The translations under genes were made by a program, and so were the position numbers. 64,000 nt of DNA, from the NCBI GenBank assembly GCA_964455285.1, contig CAYVVG010000008.1:14269-78268 (forward strand), written 5' to 3'. Numbering within the stretch: position 1 is the first letter of the stretch; every line of letters begins with the position of its first letter. Below are positions 53,927-61,045 of this stretch, piece by piece. Origin of the DNA: CAIVAT01 sp964455285 (GTDB taxonomy: Bacteria > Bacteroidota > Bacteroidia > Bacteroidales > FEN-979). The notes under the pieces are model-generated. The model was not told where the DNA came from and made no database searches. It saw only the letters and a program-made list of their open reading frames with translations.

Positions 53927-54691
53927 ATGAAAGAGAGCACATTTTTTCTGATCGTGTATGCATGGATCATTGTCGCCGTGCTGATCTTCCCCCTGGTCAT
54001 GATGATCGTGGCGCCCTATGGCCGGCATACGACCCGGAAGTGGGGGGCATTGATCGATAACCGGACCGGCTGGATCCTGATGGAACTGCCTGCTTTGCTG
54101 GTCTTTGCGGGCTTCTTCCTGGGAGGATCGGGAGAACGTCCGGGGGTAACATGGATATTCTTCTCCCTTTGGGTGCTGCATTACATTCACCGGACGCTGA
54201 TCTTCCCGTTCCGTTTGCGGACCCGTGGCAAGAAGATGCCGTTGGCCATCGTCTTCATGGCGATCGGCTTTAACTTCGTGAACGGTTTCATTAACGGATA
54301 CTACCTGGGGAACCTGGCCACCCATGAGATGTACCCACTTGCCTACCTGGCCGATTTCCGGTTTCTCGGCGGATTCGCATTGTTCTTCATCGGGATGGCT
54401 ATCAACTGGCATTCAGATACCGTGTTGATCCGCCTGAGGAAGCCGGGTGAGTCGGGGTACATGATCCCCCGCGGAGGACTTTTCCGCCTGGTATCGTGTC
54501 CGAACCATTTCGGTGAGATTGTGGAGTGGTCGGGTTATGCGCTGATGACCTGGTGCTCGCCTGCTGTTGCTTTTACGCTCTGGACGGTGGCTAACCTTTT
54601 ACCACGTGCCCTGCATCACCACAAGTGGTACCGTCAGGCGTTCCCGGAATACCCGGCTGGCCGGAAGGCTCTGATTCCCTGGCTCCTCTAA
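53927..54691 (+). CDS. 3-oxo-5-alpha-steroid 4-dehydrogenase family membrane protein
   Basis: 254 aa, six to seven hydrophobic helices. The C-terminal half carries the family signature: YMIPRGGLFRLVSCPNHFGEIVEWSGYAL and HHHKWYRQAFPEYPAGRKALIPWLL, close to eukaryotic and bacterial steroid 5-alpha-reductases. The predicted reaction is NADPH reduction of a C=C bond next to a carbonyl, in the inner membrane. The natural substrate in Bacteroidota is not known. It is probably co-transcribed with the SDR gene, and a terminator hairpin follows directly. Confidence 0.85.
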   Translation: MKESTFFLIVYAWIIVAVLIFPLVMMIVAPYGRHTTRKWGALIDNRTGWILMELPALLVFAGFFLGGSGERPGVTWIFFSLWVLHYIHRTLIFPFRLRTRGKKMPLAIVFMAIGFNFVNGFINGYYLGNLATHEMYPLAYLADFRFLGGFALFFIGMAINWHSDTVLIRLRKPGESGYMIPRGGLFRLVSCPNHFGEIVEWSGYALMTWCSPAVAFTLWTVANLLPRALHHHKWYRQAFPEYPAGRKALIPWLL

Positions 54692-54695
54692 ACAC

Positions 54696-54730
54696 GATGG
54701 GAACCCGTTCTTGACGAAGAGGTTCCCATC
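54696..54730 (+). terminator. hairpin after the steroid-reductase-like gene
   Basis: GATGGGAACC and GGTTCCCATC form a perfect 10-bp stem with a 15-base loop that can pair further inside (TCTT/AAGA). It starts 5 bp after the stop codon. There is no T-tract after it, so termination is likely but not certain. Confidence 0.55.
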
Positions 54731-55185
54731 CCTGAATCTGCAGACCGTAGTCTGCCGGTCAGTTCAGGCTACTGTTATTGTGGCTGGATTTCCGGGGCGG
54801 GTCTCCCCTTCCCTTTTTCTCCCGGTCCGCTGCCACAACCTGTCTTGCGACCGGTCCTGGTTGCGAACCCCGCTCCTGTCGCCCTGCCTGCATTCACAAA
54901 ACCTTGCGATCCTGTTCCCTGCCTGCTTGTCCGCGGAGGACGTTGACCCTGCGGTCATGATCTCCCCGTCCGGGCTTTGGTGCGGGCCTTTTATCGCTCG
55001 CCTGAGGAATCAAATATACAATGGACCGGCAGGCGGATGCAACTTTTTCGCCTCCCGGATATCCACATATTATGAACCGGAGTTATGAACAAATTGTTGA
55101 TAACTTTGCTTTGTAAGCAACTGAAAATGAGAAGATTATTTTCCGCGTTCCGGGGCCGGTGCAGAAAAGGTTGAAAACGTGTTCA
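54731..55185. other. gene-free stretch with DnaA-box-like cluster
   Basis: With the hairpin before it, this makes a 494-bp gap between convergent genes. The first 300 bp are C-rich on the plus strand and show no protein-like frame or RNA family I recognise. From about 55055 the composition changes to AT-rich, with ATATCCACA (55059), TTATGAACC (55070), TTATGAACA (55083) and, on minus, TTATCAACA (55103-55095) packed in 45 bp. TAACTTTG, a -7-like box, lies at 55101-55108, followed by a 15-codon open frame at 55127-55174. Its function is open; see findings. Confidence 0.4.
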
Positions 55186-55458
55186 TTACTCGATGGATAC
55201 CGTCAGTCCACGCAAGGTCAATGCTTCATACATCGGTTTCATCTGGTGGTAATCCCCTACCCGGATGTTGCATTTTCCTTTGAGATGGGCGATAAGGGCA
55301 CACTGTTCAGCCTGTTCAGGATCGTGGTCGCACACTTCCACCAGCGATTCGATGACAAAGTCGAAGGTATTTACAGGATCGTTATACAGGATGAGTCCCC
55401 GCTCGATCACGGTATCATCCAGGTGGTGCTGAACGGGCCTGGCTTTTGGTGTGGTCAT
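55186..55458 (-). CDS. clpS: ATP-dependent Clp protease adaptor ClpS
   Basis: 90 aa. It contains LILYNDPVNTFDFVIESLVEVC, the ClpS signature with NDPxNTF, and a histidine-containing loop (ALIAHLKGKCNIRVGD). ClpS delivers N-end-rule substrates to ClpA or ClpC; the ClpC partner is encoded 8 kb away in this window. It is divergent from the Nudix gene with facing -7 boxes. Confidence 0.9.
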   Translation of the reverse strand: MTTPKARPVQHHLDDTVIERGLILYNDPVNTFDFVIESLVEVCDHDPEQAEQCALIAHLKGKCNIRVGDYHQMKPMYEALTLRGLTVSIE

Positions 55459-55476
55459 GTGGGATGGATTTCACGG

Positions 55477-55484
55477 CAAAGGTA
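55477..55484 (-). promoter_or_regulatory. clpS: -7 box of clpS
   Basis: TACCTTTG on the minus strand, an exact match, 18 bp before the clpS ATG. Confidence 0.5.
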
Positions 55485-55506
55485 CGAATAAACAGAGAGC
55501 ATCGCG

Positions 55507-55514
55507 TACCTTTG
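55507..55514 (+). promoter_or_regulatory. -7 box of the Nudix gene
   Basis: TACCTTTG, an exact match, 14 bp before ATG 55529 and 22 bp from the divergent clpS box. Confidence 0.5.
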
Positions 55515-55528
55515 CAGCACAATTGGCG

Positions 55529-56167
55529 ATGATGGATTTTCTGACCTATATCCGGGCACTTGAAGACCGGCTGCGGCGGCCCTTGCCGGGACGTCGGGCG
55601 CAGATGCGGATGACATCGTTGGAGAGGATGCACCGGTTGCTCAACGGGTCGGTCCCCGAAGATGCGAGACCGAGCAGTGTCCTGGTTCTCTTATACCCGC
55701 ACCGCGATGGTATTGGCTTCCCCCTGATCCAGCGCCCGGAATACCCGGGGGTTCACAGCGGGCAGATCAGCCTGCCGGGGGGGAAGAAGGAGGATACTGA
55801 CGAAAGCCTGATTTACACGGCGTTGCGGGAAACGAATGAAGAGATCGGGGTGGATCCCCGTCAGGTACAGGTGATCGGACAGCTTACGGAGTTATATATC
55901 CCACCCAGCAATTTTCTCGTCACGCCGGTGGTGGGGTTCATTCCTGTCCGCCCCGAATTCCGGCCCGATGCCGGTGAGGTTGACCGGATCGTTGAGGTTA
56001 CCCTGCAGCAACTCACCGATCCCTCCCACCGCGACCGTAAAAAGATCCGTATTCCCCTTGGCCTTTCGTTAAGTTTTCCGGCCTACGTGATGGATGGGAA
56101 CGTGATATGGGGAGCAACCGCCATGATGCTGAGCGAACTGGAGGCGATTATCGGTGAACTGGGGTAA
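55529..56167 (+). CDS. Nudix hydrolase, CoA pyrophosphatase-like
   Basis: 212 aa. The Nudix box spans GGKKEDTDESLIYTALRE with TNEEIGV, all catalytic glutamates present. Just before it, LIQRPEYPGVHSGQISLPGG matches the CoA-pyrophosphatase (NUDT7/NudL) motif. Predicted to cleave CoA or acyl-CoA to 3',5'-ADP and phosphopantetheine. Start ATG 55529 (or the adjacent ATG 55532) lies after the promoter box; the frame upstream overlaps clpS. Convergent with the beta-propeller lipoprotein gene, 3 bp apart. Confidence 0.85.
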   Translation: MMDFLTYIRALEDRLRRPLPGRRAQMRMTSLERMHRLLNGSVPEDARPSSVLVLLYPHRDGIGFPLIQRPEYPGVHSGQISLPGGKKEDTDESLIYTALRETNEEIGVDPRQVQVIGQLTELYIPPSNFLVTPVVGFIPVRPEFRPDAGEVDRIVEVTLQQLTDPSHRDRKKIRIPLGLSLSFPAYVMDGNVIWGATAMMLSELEAIIGELG

Positions 56168-56170
56168 GGG

Positions 56171-57277
56171 CTACTTTGCGCTGTTCGGCGTAAAGCAGAA
56201 CGATCCCGGGATGCGGCCGGCAGGATACTCTTTGATCAGTTTGCCATGAACGCTGTACTGGTAGGCAGTGCCGTTCTGCACATAATCCCTGGCATCGGTC
56301 ACATACAGGTTCCCGCTCTTAGGATGGATATCCAGTCCGTAAAAATTCCTGCCGCCGGCGGGGATCAGGGGCGACGAAGGCAGGGCAGTGGAAGATACCG
56401 GCATCTGGAACACCCCCCCCATCAGGAAGTACAGGGTATCTCCGCCCGGGTTGATGCACAGCCGGCTGGGTACTGCGGAAGTATCGGCAAATGTAAAAGT
56501 CTTTTCGATCATCCGCAGTTCAGGATTAATGCGGAGGATTGACGGAGCTTCGTAATTATCGTACCCACCGGAGCATAACACCCACACCTTCTGTTTTTTG
56601 TCAATCGCAATGCCCACGGGTTCCTTGCCCGATTGAATGCTGTCGACCACAGCGTCGGTTTGGGTGTCGATCACCAGGATATGGGCATTGCGTTTTACAC
56701 TGGGTTCGCTGAACCGGCCGATGGAAGTCACCAGCATGAAGCGGTCATAAGGGATCAGTGTTTCGGTCCAGCTGGTCGTGGGGATCGAACCGGTCACCGT
56801 GTTGGTTCTCAGGTCGATCACCGAGATGTAGTTCTGGAGATTGGTCACGTAGGCCTTGGTGGAATCCACTGCCTTGAAAAACCGTGGCGAATGAAGCCCG
56901 GTGATGGTGCCGGCCGACTTGAAATCTTTGACCGAGACCACTTCAATCCGGTTCGAATTGTTGATGACCAGGTAACCGAAGTCGCCCGAGAGGGCCATGG
57001 ATTCGGCAACATCGCCGAGGCTCCGGTTGTTTGATTTGGAAAAGATATCCTGGACGACCGTGTTGGTGGCATTGTCGAGGTAGGTCACCGAAGCGTTGCC
57101 CCAGTTGTAATTGCCTTCGTTGATGACAAAAATGCCCTTATCATAAGTGGCGACGGTGACGGTATCGGGATCTGTTTTCTTTTCCCGCACCGGCTCCTTG
57201 GAACAGGAGGCCATGACCAGGAAGACCGGTACGGCAAGGGCCAATAAAAAGCTATATGCAGGGTGGTTGGTTCTCAC
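56171..57277 (-). CDS. YncE-type beta-propeller surface lipoprotein (BtuG-like candidate)
   Basis: 368 aa from GTG 57277. The lipoprotein signal ALAVPVFLVMASC is followed by an acidic/charged spacer (SKEPVREKKTDPD), which in Bacteroidota often marks surface export. The rest is a seven-bladed-type propeller with repeats such as YLVINNSNRIEVVSVKDFKSAG, YVTNLQNYISVIDLRTNTV and ILVIDTQTDAVV. It resembles DUF5074/YncE lipoproteins, among them the B12-capturing BtuG of gut Bacteroides, encoded next to BtuB-type receptors as here. The GTG lies 13 bp after the receptor stop, with GGGA upstream. Substrate unproven. Confidence 0.75.
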   Translation of the reverse strand: MRTNHPAYSFLLALAVPVFLVMASCSKEPVREKKTDPDTVTVATYDKGIFVINEGNYNWGNASVTYLDNATNTVVQDIFSKSNNRSLGDVAESMALSGDFGYLVINNSNRIEVVSVKDFKSAGTITGLHSPRFFKAVDSTKAYVTNLQNYISVIDLRTNTVTGSIPTTSWTETLIPYDRFMLVTSIGRFSEPSVKRNAHILVIDTQTDAVVDSIQSGKEPVGIAIDKKQKVWVLCSGGYDNYEAPSILRINPELRMIEKTFTFADTSAVPSRLCINPGGDTLYFLMGGVFQMPVSSTALPSSPLIPAGGRNFYGLDIHPKSGNLYVTDARDYVQNGTAYQYSVHGKLIKEYPAGRIPGSFCFTPNSAK

Positions 57278-57290
57278 TTCATCCCGTTGG

Positions 57291-59222
57291 TTAGCGCGAT
57301 ACCTTCTTTTCTCCCGGTATTCCGATCCTGGCCGTGAAGCCGAAATTACGGCCGGGCATCGGCCGGCTTGCCACCGACTGGTAGTCCAGGTCAAGGAGGT
57401 TGTCGATATCAACTTGTAAAGTTATAACAAAATGTCGGAATACAATATTTTTCCCGAAAATTATATTCGAGAGTTTATACGCAGGCATGACCGAAAGGTT
57501 GTCGGAACCGGTGTACCGGTCGCCGGTGAACACGAAGTCGTAGGTGAGGAAGAATTTCCATCGCTCCAGCGTCAGGGAAGAGTTGAGGGTGTGGATGGGA
57601 ATGTAGTACTGCTGGTTGCCGATCTTGTCGTCATAAGCCGACCGGTCTTTCTCGTAAGTGGACCGGCAGAAGCCGTAGTTTCCTTTCAGTCGCACCTGGA
57701 ATCCCGAAACCGACATCCCCAGGTTGATCCCTACCTCGAGTCCGCGTGCAAAGATCTCGTCTACGTTCTGGGGGCGGAAAATCCCTCCGCTGCCGCTTAC
57801 CGGCGACCAGGTGATCATATCGAAGATCCTGGAATAATATCCTGAAAGGTTCATTTCTGCTCCGAAACGCCGGTTCTTCGATGTATTTCGGTAGGTGCAT
57901 CCGGCTTCGAAGGAGTAGTTCTTCTCGGGCCGGAGGTCAGGGTTGCCATAGTCCTTCCACCAAAGCTCATTGAGCGTAGGGTAACGGTAGTTTTTTCCCG
58001 CATTGGCACTGAATGCCAGTTCAATCCTGGCGAACGGTCTGTATTCCAGCCCCAAAGCCGGGATAAAAGGGCTGAGTTTCCCGTCGACCATATCCTGACG
58101 TAGGATCAGGGAGGAACGCAACTTTTTAAAAAACAGGTAATTGACCTCGGCGAACAGACCTTCCGTCGAGCGACTTTTGTTGCCGGGATAGTCGGAAGAT
58201 TCGACCCAATCGCGCGTAAAGTCAATGCCGGGACGCACCGTCAGGTTCCGGATCGCCGTCCAGGAAAAACGGATCCGGTTGATCCAGGAATAGGACTGGT
58301 GAACCGAGTGGAGATCAAGCAGGCTGTTGTCGTATTTCATGTACTGATCGTTCATGGCGGTCCTGACCGACAGGTTCCAGCCCTTCGCCACAAGACGGTA
58401 GTCGAGGATCGCCCGTAATGCCTTGTCTTTCAGTTTCTCGGTCTTCAGGGTGTCGGACGATTGGGTAGTCGGGGGCAGATTCCGGTCGTCGAGGGAGTAC
58501 CAGACCCTGGCCGTGAAGAGGTGTCGGTCTTTGAGCTTCCAGAATAGCTCCTGCGACAGTCCGGATTCGGTGAACGATGCATTGCGCTGTCTCACTCTTC
58601 TTCCGTCATCGGCCGTGTAAGGGAAGTCATTGACCGCGGAGGTGAAATTGAACTTGGTATGGGATTGAAACGCGTTTCCACCGGTGGCCACGCTGACCAG
58701 CGAACGGTAATTCCCGAAACTGGCCACCGTTTGTCCTGCCATGGCTTTGATCCGGTTGTTCCAGTCGGGGGCTGTGACGAGGTCGACCACCCCCCCGAAT
58801 GCGCCGCTGGTACGGGCCACTCCCGCAGCGCCGTAAAGGATCTCGAGACCGTCGAAATGAGCGACGGGGATCGTCGAAAAGTCGGTTTGTCCAAGCATCG
58901 GTGAGTTCAGGCTGATGCCGTTCCACTCCACCTGGGTGTGCTGGGCCGATGTACCGCGGAAAGAGGGTGTTGCCAGGGTGCCGTTCCCGTACGATTTGAT
59001 GAAAATGGTGGAACGTTCGGAAAGGATTGCAGAGAGATCTGCACCCAGGGCGGGAAGAAAGATGCCCGAATCGAGCCGGGTGCGCTTGAACCCGTTGTTG
59101 TCGAGCAGGAAATTGGAGCGGATCTCAAATTCCGGCAGACTCAGGGTATCTTTTATTGACTGACTGCGGGAGCAGATGCCGGAGATAAGCAGGGAAAGAA
59201 GAAATATTATTCTGACTTTCAA
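57291..59222 (-). CDS. TonB-dependent outer membrane receptor (BtuB-like)
   Basis: 643 aa. Signal peptide RIIFLLSLLISGICSRSQ, plug domain (about 45-160; IKSYGNGTLATPSFRGTSAQ, VEWNGISLNSPMLGQTD, LEILYGAAGVARTSGAFGGVV) and a 22-strand-type beta barrel. Size and absence of the SusC N-terminal carboxypeptidase-like extension favour a BtuB/FhuA-like importer of a metal complex or vitamin over a glycan SusC. The start is TTG; its last base pair overlaps the upstream stop (TTGA), and there is no ATG before the signal peptide. Neighbours on both sides are surface proteins. Confidence 0.88.
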   Translation of the reverse strand: MKVRIIFLLSLLISGICSRSQSIKDTLSLPEFEIRSNFLLDNNGFKRTRLDSGIFLPALGADLSAILSERSTIFIKSYGNGTLATPSFRGTSAQHTQVEWNGISLNSPMLGQTDFSTIPVAHFDGLEILYGAAGVARTSGAFGGVVDLVTAPDWNNRIKAMAGQTVASFGNYRSLVSVATGGNAFQSHTKFNFTSAVNDFPYTADDGRRVRQRNASFTESGLSQELFWKLKDRHLFTARVWYSLDDRNLPPTTQSSDTLKTEKLKDKALRAILDYRLVAKGWNLSVRTAMNDQYMKYDNSLLDLHSVHQSYSWINRIRFSWTAIRNLTVRPGIDFTRDWVESSDYPGNKSRSTEGLFAEVNYLFFKKLRSSLILRQDMVDGKLSPFIPALGLEYRPFARIELAFSANAGKNYRYPTLNELWWKDYGNPDLRPEKNYSFEAGCTYRNTSKNRRFGAEMNLSGYYSRIFDMITWSPVSGSGGIFRPQNVDEIFARGLEVGINLGMSVSGFQVRLKGNYGFCRSTYEKDRSAYDDKIGNQQYYIPIHTLNSSLTLERWKFFLTYDFVFTGDRYTGSDNLSVMPAYKLSNIIFGKNIVFRHFVITLQVDIDNLLDLDYQSVASRPMPGRNFGFTARIGIPGEKKVSR

Positions 59223-60223
59223 TACTTAATGATTTTTTTTATGATCCGTGTCCCGTCGGGCAGAGTGAAAGTGGCCAGGTAGAGGCCTGCTGCCATGGCG
59301 GTCAGATCGAAGGTGGCCCGGCTGTTCAGACTTCCGGTCAGGACGGTCTTTCCCACGGAGGTGGCAAGGAGGAAGCCGACACGGTCACGCAGGATGCATT
59401 CGATCTTCATGGCGCCCCTGACAGGGTTGGGGGTGATCTTCACTACGGAACCGTCAACGGGCGGTGGTGTAACTTTGGTGGTGTCGTGGATCACGCCAAC
59501 GGCATCCAGGTCAAAGCCGCCGGTATCGAAGGGGGTGGGCCAGGGATCGTTGATGGCATGTCCCTGGCAGTCGAAAGATGCGAAGGCGGGCTGGATACAC
59601 CCTCCCACATCGATGATCCGTACGTAGGTGATGTGTCCCGGGTCGATGCCGGTGCTGTCGGCAAGTTCGTCCAGGTCAAAGGGTGTTCCGTAACCATGCC
59701 GGTATTTGCCGGCCAGGTTGTGCAGTTTGGTCGCATCGAGGGTATCGAAGGTGTTGATCTGGCGATGGTTGGACGTGAGCGATACATCCGGGAACCGGAC
59801 GAACCGGTCTCCGTCGGAACTGACTTCGACCTGTGCCAGTTCAAGGAACCCGTCACCGAAGGAATTCTCAAACACCGCAAAGTCAGGCCCCGGACGGTTG
59901 ACGATGGGAACATCAAAGGTCAGCACCGCGACTCCCCGGTCGCCGAGGCTGACGACGAGTTCATCGGCGGGTCCGCTGCCGTAAAGGTAACTGCCATAGG
60001 TGGCTTTGTTCGAACCGTTGTACGCGACGGTCGTGTCGGCCATGTTGATATAGCCGCGCTGTATCTCACAGGAGGAGGCCCAACCGATGATGGCCGATGA
60101 ATCCTTATGGATGGCTGTGGTCCCGGGCTGTCCGACCGGGGGCGCGAACTGTGCCCGGAGATCCGAAAACACGGGGGCCAAAATACCCGTCAGAAACAAC
60201 AGAATAATCCTTCGACCGGTCAC
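59219..60223 (-). CDS. secreted surface protein with T9SS sorting domain, upstream of the TonB receptor
   Basis: 334 aa. Signal peptide IILLFLTGILAPVFSDLRAQ. The main domain contains SSCEIQRGYINMAD, GDRGVAVLTFDVPIVNRPGPDFAVFENSF and VRIIDVGGC, a beta-rich module seen in Bacteroidota cell-surface proteins next to B12-type uptake genes. The last 75 residues (ITPNPVRGAMKIEC ... TRIIKKIIKY) are a T9SS sorting domain. The start is GTG; a mini-frame ATG-CTG-TTT-CGG-TGA overlaps it. Likely a surface ligand-binding protein for the receptor encoded downstream. Confidence 0.75.
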   Translation of the reverse strand: MTGRRIILLFLTGILAPVFSDLRAQFAPPVGQPGTTAIHKDSSAIIGWASSCEIQRGYINMADTTVAYNGSNKATYGSYLYGSGPADELVVSLGDRGVAVLTFDVPIVNRPGPDFAVFENSFGDGFLELAQVEVSSDGDRFVRFPDVSLTSNHRQINTFDTLDATKLHNLAGKYRHGYGTPFDLDELADSTGIDPGHITYVRIIDVGGCIQPAFASFDCQGHAINDPWPTPFDTGGFDLDAVGVIHDTTKVTPPPVDGSVVKITPNPVRGAMKIECILRDRVGFLLATSVGKTVLTGSLNSRATFDLTAMAAGLYLATFTLPDGTRIIKKIIKY

Positions 60224-60245
60224 CGAAACAGCATGGGTTGGAATG

Positions 60246-60253
60246 CAAAATTA
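60246..60253 (-). promoter_or_regulatory. -7 box of the T9SS protein/receptor/lipoprotein operon
   Basis: TAATTTTG on the minus strand, an exact match, 22 bp before the GTG start. The leader is too short for a cobalamin riboswitch. Confidence 0.5.
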
Positions 60254-60282
60254 GAAAAAAACGGATGGAAAGGATTATTTCT

Positions 60283-60290
60283 TACATTTG
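60283..60290 (+). promoter_or_regulatory. -7 box of the small lipoprotein gene
   Basis: TACATTTG, an exact match, 38 bp before ATG 60329; it supports that start over longer in-frame options. Confidence 0.5.
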
Positions 60291-60328
60291 CTGTGTCAAC
60301 CGGCGCTGCCATCCAACCAAACCGGGTT

Positions 60329-60547
60329 ATGGGCATTAAAAAAGCGGTTTCTCTCGGAATGATCCTGGTGATCTTCAGTCTGGGCCTGGCCGGAACCTCT
60401 TGCCAGACCCGGCAGGCCGGCACTTCATCGCGCGGGGTTTCCAAAACCAAACAGATGAAGAAAAACCGGAACCAATACGGAAAGCGCTACAGTTTAAAAG
60501 CGAAACCAGCCCGGAAGGATTACATCATCCGGAATAAGAGGCGTTAA
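60329..60547 (+). CDS. small basic lipoprotein
   Basis: 72 aa. The signal VSLGMILVIFSLGLAGTSC ends in a lipobox cysteine. The mature part of about 50 residues is strongly basic (KTKQMKKNRNQYGKRYSLKAKPARKDYIIRNKRR). No family recognised. The frame extends far upstream without protein-like features. Its stop overlaps the convergent thioesterase stop by 4 bp. Small basic lipoproteins of this kind occur in Bacteroidota, with unknown roles. Confidence 0.6.
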   Translation: MGIKKAVSLGMILVIFSLGLAGTSCQTRQAGTSSRGVSKTKQMKKNRNQYGKRYSLKAKPARKDYIIRNKRR

Positions 60548-61044
60548 CCCGGCGGCCCGGTCTCCCCATCAATTTCGTAAAATTCCGAAGGATCCGGATA
60601 AAAGAGGGTTTCCTTTGATCTGTCGGCAGGGTAGGTAAAGAAGGTCAGCAGGCCTTCGGCGCATTTCCGGTTTTCGCTGTCATACAGCGACACTTCAATA
60701 TCGGCCAGGTTGCGGCGCATCTGACGAAGCTTTGCCCGAAGCAAAACCGGTCCCCGGTCGATGCGGATGGATTTCAGGTACCGGATCTGCGCGTTGGAGG
60801 TGAAGCCGGCCGTTTTTACCTTGACATACACGGTCCAGCTGGCAATCTCATCCATCAGGGTGGCCTGGATACCCCCGTGCAGTATGTTCAGGAATCCCTG
60901 GTAATCGGCGGTGGGTTGCCAGCGGCTGATGATCTCATCGCCCTCTTCGATAAAGGTAAGATGCAACCCGATCCCGTTCCCCGGTGAACAGCCGAAGCAG
61001 TTGTATCCATCCAGCCTGGTGAAGGGGTTCTGAAGTTTTTTCAT
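60544..61044 (-). CDS. PaaI-family hotdog thioesterase
   Basis: 166 aa. The hotdog-fold signature ILHGGIQATLMDEIASWTVYVK carries the usual His-Gly-Gly and Asp. It also has NCFGCSPGNGIGLHLTF, a cysteine pair typical of this subgroup. By family it hydrolyses acyl-CoA or aryl-CoA thioesters in the cytoplasm. The gene is followed by only one base after the YwqK gene stop, in the same direction as rimO and ftsY, so it is probably the end of that transcript. Confidence 0.85.
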   Translation of the reverse strand: MKKLQNPFTRLDGYNCFGCSPGNGIGLHLTFIEEGDEIISRWQPTADYQGFLNILHGGIQATLMDEIASWTVYVKVKTAGFTSNAQIRYLKSIRIDRGPVLLRAKLRQMRRNLADIEVSLYDSENRKCAEGLLTFFTYPADRSKETLFYPDPSEFYEIDGETGPPG

Positions 61045-61045
61045 C

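Noticed and set aside
54711..55088. A 125-codon open frame in the gene-free gap after the steroid-reductase-like gene
   Set aside because: Cys/Ser/Pro-rich composition, no start signal beyond an ATG-like codon, overlaps the terminator hairpin, no family resemblance.
60224..60328. A cobalamin riboswitch upstream of the TonB receptor trio
   Set aside because: Only about 22 bp separate the promoter box from the start codon and no B12-box-like conserved sequence was found.
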